Below, piece by piece: positions 11,078 through 16,832 of a stretch of 16,832 nt of DNA (the first letter of the stretch is position 1; every line of letters starts with the position of its first letter). The stretch comes from Methylovulum sp. (GTDB taxonomy: Bacteria; Pseudomonadota; Gammaproteobacteria; Methylococcales; Methylomonadaceae): NCBI GenBank assembly GCA_016919605.1, contig JACXTQ010000379.1:1-16832 (forward strand), read 5' to 3'. Both the position numbers and the translations under genes were made by a program. The notes below the pieces were generated by a model. That model was not told where the DNA came from, searched no databases, and saw only the letters and a list, made by a program, of their open reading frames with translations.

Positions 11078-13351
11078 ATGTCTGAAATAAATACAAAAAC
11101 TTCCCTCTCCGTTATGCAGAAATCATCAAGTTCTTATTACCAGAAATGGCGTTTATTAAAAGATAACATAGCGCGTTATGGTGTGGTGGCCGGCGGTATG
11201 GGGGTGATTGCTGCGGTTGTCATGATCTTCTTTTATCTGCTGTATGTGGTATTTCCGTTATTCCTACCCGCTACGGCGGAATCGGCCAGCCAATACGCGA
11301 TTCCTGAACAGGCCCAAGGCAAGACGTTGTTGCTGGATATGGAAGAGCAAAATCAAGTGGCCGCCCGTTTTACCGATAGCGGGCATATCGTATTTTTTAA
11401 CGTGGAAACGGGCAAGACCCTGTTAGACCAGGCGGTGGCGATTCCGACCGGCAGCCAGATCATCAGTTTTGCCCAAGCTACGCCACTGAATGCAGGGGCG
11501 GTCATTTATGGCTTATCCAATGGTACTGCGCTTATTGTCAAGCATGACTATAAGGTGACTTATGCCAATAATGTCAAGGTCATCACGCCCTCGATAGCTT
11601 ATCCCATGGGTGAAAAACCGTTGGTATTGGATGATGGCGGCTTGGCTTTGGATGAGATAACCGCGCAAATCAGTGACGACTCGACCACGGTGGTGGCAAA
11701 AACGGCGCAGCATATTTATTTGAGCAGTTTCCAAAAAGAACAGGCTCTTTTTGCCGATGAAGCAACGCTAACGCGTACCGATGCGGTGCTAAATCTCCCC
11801 TCGGCGGGTGTCCAAGAGATGCTGATTGATAAAGACGGCAGCCATCTGTATCTGCTCAGTAACCAAGGTCGTTTGGATTTTTATGATATTGGCGACAAAA
11901 GCACGCCCGTCCTCAAACAAGCGCAGAACATTGTCGAGGCGGGGCAGGCCGTCACCAGCCTAGCCTTTTTGAACGGCGACTTATCGCTGATGGTGGGTGA
12001 TTCCAGTGGCTTGGTGTCACAGTGGAGCATGGTCAGGGATGACTCTAACCGTTCAATGATGCAGAAAATCAGGGCGTTCAAAGTGTCCGATAAAGCGGTG
12101 GTGGCATTAAAATCCGAACAACGGCGTAAAGGCTTTTTAGCACTGGATGCCGCCGGTGATTTGGGTATTTATCACTCCACTTCCGAAAAACAATTGATTA
12201 AGGAGCATGTCGCTGATGGATTGTCGGCGGTGGCCTTGTCTCCGCGCGCCAATGCCGCTTTGATGCAGTCAGGCGATGGCAAAATCCACTTCTGGACTAT
12301 CGAAAATGAGCATCCAGAAGTCTCGTTAAAATCGCTATGGCAAAAAGTCTGGTACGAAAGCTATCCAAAACCGGACTATATCTGGCAATCATCCGCGTCA
12401 AACAATGATTTTGAGCCTAAATACAGCTTAATCCCCTTAGTGTTCGGTACGTTGAAAGCGGCGTTTTATGCCATGTTGGTGGCGATGCCCTTGGCGTTGA
12501 TGGGCGCTATTTATACCGCTTATTTCATGAATCCGATGATGCGCCAATATGTAAAGCCGGTCATTGAATTGATGGGGGCGTTGCCTACGGTTATCTTAGG
12601 GTTTTTGGCGGGGCTTTGGCTGGCTCCATTTATTGAAGAGCATTTGTCGGGATTTTTCGCCTTATTTATGGTGGTGCCGACGGTGGTCATGGCATTTGCC
12701 TACTGTTGGCAATTTATGCCTAAAACCGTGCTGGAAAAAATCCCCGATGGCTCGGATGCCATGCTGCTGGTGCCGGTCATCTTATTGGCGGGCATCTTGG
12801 CTTTCTCCATCAGCACCCCGTTGGAAATCGCCCTGTTTCATGGTAGCTTGCGGGATTGGTTCAGAAATTCGTTAGGTATCGGTTATGATCAACGTAACGC
12901 GCTGGTGGTGGGGGTGGCGATGGGCTTTGCGGTTATTCCGACCATCTTTTCCATTGCCGAAGATGCAATTTTCAGTGTACCTAAGCATTTGACGGTAGGT
13001 TCTTTGGCCTTGGGAGCCACGCCTTGGCAAACCTTGTCCAAAGTGGTGTTGCTCACCGCCAGTCCGGGTATTTTTTCGGCGGTCATGATCGGTTTTGGCC
13101 GTGCGGTTGGGGAGACCATGATCGTTTTGATGTCCACCGGTAATACGCCCGTGATGGATTTAAGCGTTTTTCAGGGTATGCGTACCTTAGCGGCCAATAT
13201 TGCCGTGGAAATGCCTGAATCGGAAGTCGATAGCACGCATTATCGGGTATTGTTTTTGACCGCCTTAGTGTTGTTTGCCTTCACCTTTATTTTTAATACG
13301 TTGGCGGAAGTGGTTCGTCAGCGGTTACGCGAAAAATACAGTTCATTATGA
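11078..13351 (+). CDS. pstC: Phosphate ABC transporter permease PstC, long form
   Basis: The protein has 757 residues, more than twice E. coli PstC (319). One membrane helix (about 32-60) leads into a large extracytoplasmic region up to about residue 440, then a permease domain with several helices starts at YSLIPLVFGTLKAAFY (about 449). The cytoplasmic EAA-type loop GSLALGATPWQTLSKVVLL (about 641-660) is where PstB docks. The inserted region has repeated WD40-like blades, for example VTSLAFLNGDLSLMVGD (about 292), VVALKSEQRRKGFLALD (about 341) and LSAVALSPRANAALMQSG (about 382), so it is probably a beta-propeller. Similar long PstC proteins occur in Pseudomonas and relatives. The start is uncertain: the ATG at 11078 lies about 10 bases after the -10 box, and the next ATG (11114) has no ribosome binding site either. 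The last four bases overlap pstA (ATGA). Confidence 0.93.
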   Translation: MSEINTKTSLSVMQKSSSSYYQKWRLLKDNIARYGVVAGGMGVIAAVVMIFFYLLYVVFPLFLPATAESASQYAIPEQAQGKTLLLDMEEQNQVAARFTDSGHIVFFNVETGKTLLDQAVAIPTGSQIISFAQATPLNAGAVIYGLSNGTALIVKHDYKVTYANNVKVITPSIAYPMGEKPLVLDDGGLALDEITAQISDDSTTVVAKTAQHIYLSSFQKEQALFADEATLTRTDAVLNLPSAGVQEMLIDKDGSHLYLLSNQGRLDFYDIGDKSTPVLKQAQNIVEAGQAVTSLAFLNGDLSLMVGDSSGLVSQWSMVRDDSNRSMMQKIRAFKVSDKAVVALKSEQRRKGFLALDAAGDLGIYHSTSEKQLIKEHVADGLSAVALSPRANAALMQSGDGKIHFWTIENEHPEVSLKSLWQKVWYESYPKPDYIWQSSASNNDFEPKYSLIPLVFGTLKAAFYAMLVAMPLALMGAIYTAYFMNPMMRQYVKPVIELMGALPTVILGFLAGLWLAPFIEEHLSGFFALFMVVPTVVMAFAYCWQFMPKTVLEKIPDGSDAMLLVPVILLAGILAFSISTPLEIALFHGSLRDWFRNSLGIGYDQRNALVVGVAMGFAVIPTIFSIAEDAIFSVPKHLTVGSLALGATPWQTLSKVVLLTASPGIFSAVMIGFGRAVGETMIVLMSTGNTPVMDLSVFQGMRTLAANIAVEMPESEVDSTHYRVLFLTALVLFAFTFIFNTLAEVVRQRLREKYSSL

Positions 13352-15003
13352 TAAAAGAATGGTTTAAATCAGGATTGCCTTGGGTCTGGCTAAACGCCGC
13401 CGCCGTCAGCGTCTGTCTTATTATGATCGTGTCCGTGCTGGGCTTGATTGCCGTGCGCGGTGCCAGTCACTTTTGGCCCGCCCAAGTCGTCCAGTTTGCC
13501 TATCAAGATGATGGCGGGCAGGTGCAGACCCTTATCGGCGAACATGTCGATAGCAGCGTCACACCGGCGGTAATGGCGCGGGCCAACGGCATCAAAATGG
13601 CCGACAATGAAGACACGCTAATACAATATTTGGTCAAAACGGGCAACCGTGATGTCACCGGCAGCGATTTTCGCTGGATACAAGAGCGCCATGTTAAAAG
13701 CCAACAAACACCTGATGACATCATGGTGATCGAGCGGCGCGAATGGGGTAATTTTTATGGACGGCTGACCGCTGTTAAAGAAAGTGGTAAAGTAATCGCG
13801 TCCGGTGCCAATGCCAACGCAATCGCCCTACAAAAGTTGGACGTGACGCTGGGGCTGTTTAAGGATATTGCCCATATCGAGAAAAAAGAGATCGGTGCGG
13901 TCAATTATGATCTGGAACGCCTGCGGCTTAAACAGAAAAAATTGCAGCTAGAACAGCAATGGGATGCCAAAGCCCAACAAGAAGTGGCAGCTGAAAAAGC
14001 GGCTTATGATAAAGTATATAACGCCTATCAGGCGCAACTGCAAGGCTTATACCAAAAGGCTAGGCAAGACAGTTTGCTGGTCAAAACCGATAGCGGCAGT
14101 GAAGTGGAAATTTCCTTGGCGAAAGTGGTCAGGTTGTATCAACCCAACCAAATGGGTGTGTTTGCCAAAATCGGCCATTATGGCAGCAAGGTTGTGGAAT
14201 TTTTAACCGAAGACCCCCGCGAAGCCAACACCGAAGGCGGTATCTTTCCGGCTATTTTCGGAACCGTCCTGATGGTGATGATGATGGCGGTGATGGTTAC
14301 GCCCTTTGGCGTGATTGCCGCCGTGTATTTGCGCGAATATGCCAAACAAGGCTTTGTCACTCGCCTGATTAGAATTGCCGTCAACAACTTGGCGGGGGTT
14401 CCTTCGATTGTTTATGGCGTGTTTGGCTTAGGCTTTTTTGTCTATATCTTAGGCGGCAACATTGACCAGTTGTTTTTCCCCGAAGCGGCGCCCGCGCCCG
14501 TTTTTGGTACGCCTGGCCTGTTATGGGCTTCGATCACCTTGGCTTTACTGACCTTGCCGGTTGTTATCGTCTCTACCGAAGAAGGTTTGTCACGTATCCC
14601 CAAATCCATCCGCGAAGGTAGTTTGGCCTTGGGGGCGACCAAGCTGGAAACCTTGTGGCTGACGGTGTTGCCTATGGCCAGCCCGGCGATGATGACTGGC
14701 TTGATTTTGGCCGTGGCCCGTGCGGCGGGCGAAGTGGCCCCGTTGATGCTGGTAGGGGTCGTGAAGATGGCGCCGACCTTGCCGTTGGACGGCAACTTTC
14801 CTTTTTTGCATTTGGACAGAAAATTTATGCACTTGGGCTTTCATATTTATGATGTCGGTTTCCAAAGTCCCAATGTAGAAGCGGCAAGGCCTTTGGTTTA
14901 TGCCACATCCTTATTACTGGTCGTAGTGATTTTAGGGCTTAATTTATCAGCCATCCTCATCAGAAATCATTTGCGCGAAAAATACCGAGCCTTAGAAGGT
15001 TAA
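13348..15003 (+). CDS. pstA: Phosphate ABC transporter permease PstA, long form
   Basis: This 551-residue protein is about twice the size of E. coli PstA. A first membrane helix (about 12-34) is followed by an extracytoplasmic region of about 270 residues, including a strong coiled coil near residues 185-240 (LERLRLKQKKLQLEQQW and onward, rich in Lys, Gln, Glu and Ala). The permease domain begins near residue 300 (TVLMVMMMAVMVTPFGVIAA) and contains the EAA-type loop REGSLALGATKLETLWLTV (about 420-438), then AAGEVAPLMLVGV typical of PstA. With PstC it forms the phosphate channel in the inner membrane. Its ATG overlaps the pstC stop by four bases, so the two are translationally coupled and made in equal amounts. 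The coiled coil may contact the propeller of PstC or PstS; this is inference. Confidence 0.93.
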   Translation: MIKEWFKSGLPWVWLNAAAVSVCLIMIVSVLGLIAVRGASHFWPAQVVQFAYQDDGGQVQTLIGEHVDSSVTPAVMARANGIKMADNEDTLIQYLVKTGNRDVTGSDFRWIQERHVKSQQTPDDIMVIERREWGNFYGRLTAVKESGKVIASGANANAIALQKLDVTLGLFKDIAHIEKKEIGAVNYDLERLRLKQKKLQLEQQWDAKAQQEVAAEKAAYDKVYNAYQAQLQGLYQKARQDSLLVKTDSGSEVEISLAKVVRLYQPNQMGVFAKIGHYGSKVVEFLTEDPREANTEGGIFPAIFGTVLMVMMMAVMVTPFGVIAAVYLREYAKQGFVTRLIRIAVNNLAGVPSIVYGVFGLGFFVYILGGNIDQLFFPEAAPAPVFGTPGLLWASITLALLTLPVVIVSTEEGLSRIPKSIREGSLALGATKLETLWLTVLPMASPAMMTGLILAVARAAGEVAPLMLVGVVKMAPTLPLDGNFPFLHLDRKFMHLGFHIYDVGFQSPNVEAARPLVYATSLLLVVVILGLNLSAILIRNHLREKYRALEG

Positions 15004-15006
15004 ACA

Positions 15007-15840
15007 ATGACAGCACAAGAAATGCGCACACATGCCATCGATATCAATTCTGTTTTGAGCAGCCGCGCAAAGCACCAGGAAACCAATGAAGTCAGTATTA
15101 AGGTTGAAGACCTGAAGCTGTTTTATGGGCAAAAACAGGCGTTGTATGGCATTAACATGGAAATGCCCAAGAAAAAAGTCACCGCTTATATCGGCCCTAG
15201 CGGTTGCGGCAAATCAACCCTGTTGCGTTGCATCAATCGCATGAATGATTTGGTTGACAATGTCACCATTGAAGGCCAAATTTTGTTGGATAATGAAAAT
15301 ATTTACGACAAAAGCGTCAATGTCGCGGCCTTGCGCCGTCGGGTCGGCATGGTATTCCAAAAGCCCAACCCTTTCCCGAAATCTATTTTTGAGAATGTCG
15401 CTTACGGCTTGAGGATACAAGGCATCAACGATAAACGGATCTTGGAAGAAACCGTTGAAAATGCCCTGCGCGGTGCGGCTCTTTGGGATGAAATGAAAGA
15501 CCGTCTCAATGACAATGCCTTGGGCATGTCCGGTGGCCAGCAACAGCGTTTGGTGATTGCCAGGGCGATTGCGATTGAGCCGGAAGTCCTCTTATTGGAC
15601 GAACCCGCCTCGGCGTTGGACCCTATCTCGACCCTAAAAATCGAAGAGCTGATTAACGAGTTGAAAGAAAAATACACCATTGTTATCGTCACCCACAATA
15701 TGCAGCAAGCGGCGCGGGTTTCCGACTATACCGCGTTTATGTATATGGGCGAGCTAATCGAAATGGGCACGACCAGCGAATTGTTCACCAATCCTAAAAA
15801 GAAACAGACTGAAGATTATATAACGGGTCGCTACGGCTAA
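15007..15840 (+). CDS. pstB: Phosphate ABC transporter ATPase PstB
   Basis: The 277-residue ATPase of the phosphate transporter. Visible motifs: Walker A GPSGCGKST (63-71), Q-loop Q118 in MVFQKPNPFP, signature MSGGQQQR (174-181), Walker B LLLDE (195-199) followed by the PstB-like PASALDPIST, and the switch histidine H230 in VTHN. All catalytic residues are intact. About 29 residues precede the usual domain start (IKVEDLKLFYG), longer than in E. coli PstB (257 residues in all). PstB binds the EAA loops of PstC and PstA on the cytoplasmic face and hydrolyses ATP to drive import. The gene starts 3 bases after the pstA stop, with GAAGG in the end of pstA as its ribosome binding site. Confidence 0.97.
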   Translation: MTAQEMRTHAIDINSVLSSRAKHQETNEVSIKVEDLKLFYGQKQALYGINMEMPKKKVTAYIGPSGCGKSTLLRCINRMNDLVDNVTIEGQILLDNENIYDKSVNVAALRRRVGMVFQKPNPFPKSIFENVAYGLRIQGINDKRILEETVENALRGAALWDEMKDRLNDNALGMSGGQQQRLVIARAIAIEPEVLLLDEPASALDPISTLKIEELINELKEKYTIVIVTHNMQQAARVSDYTAFMYMGELIEMGTTSELFTNPKKKQTEDYITGRYG

Positions 15841-15854
15841 TCAGGAGCACAAGA

Positions 15855-16568
15855 ATGGACAACAGCAAAATAGGGCATCATATATCCGGCCAGTTTAATC
15901 GGGAGCTTGAGGATATACGTAATAAAGTCCTAACCATGGGTGGCTTGGTCGAGCAGCAAATAGAGCTGGCTATCCAGGCCTTCACTACCAACGACATGGA
16001 AGTTGCCGAACTGGTCATCAAGCAGGATAACCAGGTCGATGCGATGGAAATGGACATTGATTTAGAATGTACCCAGATAATGGCCTTACGCCAACCCACT
16101 GCCTTTGATTTGCGCCTGTTGTTGACGGTCATCAAAATTATCAACGAGCTGGAGATTGTCGGGGATTTGGCGGAACGTATCGCCAAAATATCCATCCAAT
16201 TGTCTGACACCGATAACAGAAGCTCCCAGTATTATGAGCTTCAGCACATGGCTGATTTGGTCAGGGAAATGCTACATGGCGCTTTAGATGCGTTTGCCAG
16301 AATGTCCATTGAAGACATCACCATGATTACCGGCAAAGATGAAAACGTTGACCGTGAATATGACAGCATTGTCCGGCAATTGATTACCCATATGATGGAA
16401 GACCCGCGCAACATCACTCGGACGTTAAATGTCTTGTGGACAGTTCGGGCGATGGAGCGTATTGGCGACCATGCTTGCTACATTTGCGAACATTTGATCT
16501 TTATGATTAAAGGCGAAGCGGTTAGGCATTTGAGCCAAGAACAATTGGAAGAGAAAATGAAAAGCTAA
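15855..16568 (+). CDS. phoU: Phosphate signalling protein PhoU
   Basis: A 237-residue, all-helical protein of normal PhoU length (241 in E. coli), made of two repeated three-helix domains. Each carries the metal-binding E-x-x-x-D motif: E100-D104 (ELEIVGDLAERIA) and E201-D205 (AMERIGDHACYICE). PhoU sits at the membrane face of the Pst transporter and tells the sensor PhoR that phosphate is plentiful, turning off PhoB; it also limits excess uptake. The start ATG has a clear AGGAG 7 bases before it and lies 14 bases after the pstB stop, so it is the last gene of the pstCAB-phoU unit. No phoB or phoR follows within the window; an IS30-type element starts about 37 bases later. No convincing terminator is seen after the gene. 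Confidence 0.97.
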   Translation: MDNSKIGHHISGQFNRELEDIRNKVLTMGGLVEQQIELAIQAFTTNDMEVAELVIKQDNQVDAMEMDIDLECTQIMALRQPTAFDLRLLLTVIKIINELEIVGDLAERIAKISIQLSDTDNRSSQYYELQHMADLVREMLHGALDAFARMSIEDITMITGKDENVDREYDSIVRQLITHMMEDPRNITRTLNVLWTVRAMERIGDHACYICEHLIFMIKGEAVRHLSQEQLEEKMKS

Positions 16569-16604
16569 ACGCGTGTCAGTTTAGTTTTTATAGCCATAAA
16601 ACCA

Positions 16605-16832
16605 TGGCGGATTCAACTCCGAAGTGCAATCGCCCTTACTAGGAAATGAAGAAGGTTAGCTGATATAGTTTCAAGCTTTTTCAATCCGACCAAAGACGAG
16701 AAAGCACTTGAAAGACTACAATCAGCTAACGCAAGCGACAAGATACCAGATTGAAATATTATTAAAAGCAGGGAAGAGTCAAAAAGCCATTGCGGAACTG
16801 GTCAATGTGTCACCCAGCACGATATGCCGTGA
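16605..16832 (+). mobile_element. IS30-family insertion sequence, left part only
   Basis: The coding region at the right edge is the start of an IS30-type transposase. About 100 bases before it, GATTCAACTCCGAAGTGCAA (16610-16629) resembles the terminal repeat of IS30-type elements, which begins with a few bases before GATTCAA. The exact left end (about 16605-16609) is estimated, and the right end, its inverted repeat and the target duplication lie outside the window. The element points the same way as phoU. Confidence 0.6.
16708..16832 (+). CDS. IS30-family transposase, N-terminal part (cut by window end)
   Basis: From a TTG at 16708 the frame reads KDYNQLTQATRYQIEILL, then KAGKSQKAIAELVNVSPSTICR, and runs off the window; the next codon begins GA, as expected for the family motif STICRE. 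This is the N-terminal helix-turn-helix of IS30 transposases, which binds the element ends. The DDE catalytic core is not in view. There is no ATG upstream in frame, since the frame opens only at 16669 after a TAG; TTG at 16708 is the best start on family grounds, with a weak purine-rich stretch before it. Whether the gene is intact cannot be judged here. Confidence 0.8.
   Translation, partial: MKDYNQLTQATRYQIEILLKAGKSQKAIAELVNVSPSTICR

Noticed and set aside
16584..16602. AT-rich inverted repeat after phoU, considered as the operon terminator
   Set aside because: The stem has only one G-C pair at its base and an internal mismatch, and no T-run follows.
1..16832. CRISPR array, tRNA or rRNA genes, toxin-antitoxin or phage-defence system
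   Set aside because: No regularly spaced repeats, cloverleaf or rRNA-like stretches, and no recognisable defence or toxin protein was found.

Overview
The window reads as a core chromosomal stretch of a gammaproteobacterium. Three gene orders point there: rhlB divergent from trxA and followed by rho; nudE next to yrfG; and gcvR next to bcp. All three resemble the E. coli arrangement. The long forms of PstC and PstA and several lineage-specific hypothetical genes suggest a group away from the enterics, possibly methanotrophs of the Methylococcales. That placement is only an inference; no marker gene here fixes it.

Layout. 1-2097 (minus): a likely co-oriented group gcvR-like, then bcp/prxQ-like peroxiredoxin, then a PIN-PhoH family ATPase cut by the window start. 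2368-4431: three genes without recognised function, namely an acidic protein with one C-terminal membrane helix (plus), an exported protein that looks like a small beta-barrel (minus), and a 58-residue exported peptide (minus). 4731-5982: nudE (minus) and yrfG (plus), divergent, both nucleotide-hydrolysing enzymes. 5979-9232: rhlB (minus), whose stop codon overlaps that of yrfG, then trxA and rho (plus). 9252-9605: a FUN14-family membrane protein (minus) convergent with rho.

9803-16568 is a complete phosphate-uptake and phosphate-sensing locus: pstS, pstC, pstA, pstB, phoU. Two PhoB-type promoters are visible, one before pstS and one before pstC. Each has two 7-base half-sites separated by 4 bases and a -10 box exactly 10 bases further on. 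Between them pstS ends in a chain of hairpins closing with a strong intrinsic terminator. pstS is therefore probably transcribed alone at high level and pstCAB-phoU as a second unit, with the genes overlapping or only 3-14 bases apart. PstS captures phosphate in the periplasm, PstC and PstA form the channel, PstB powers it, and PhoU links transport to the PhoR/PhoB sensor. phoB and phoR are not in the window.

The right edge (from about 16605) enters an IS30-family insertion sequence only about 37 bases after phoU; its transposase is cut by the window end.

I found no tRNA, rRNA, CRISPR array, prophage or defence system. I see no convincing wholly new system. The most unusual material is the regulatory DNA between pstS and pstC, the beta-propeller-like domain inside PstC, the acidic insert in RhlB, and the three unrecognised exported or membrane-anchored proteins.
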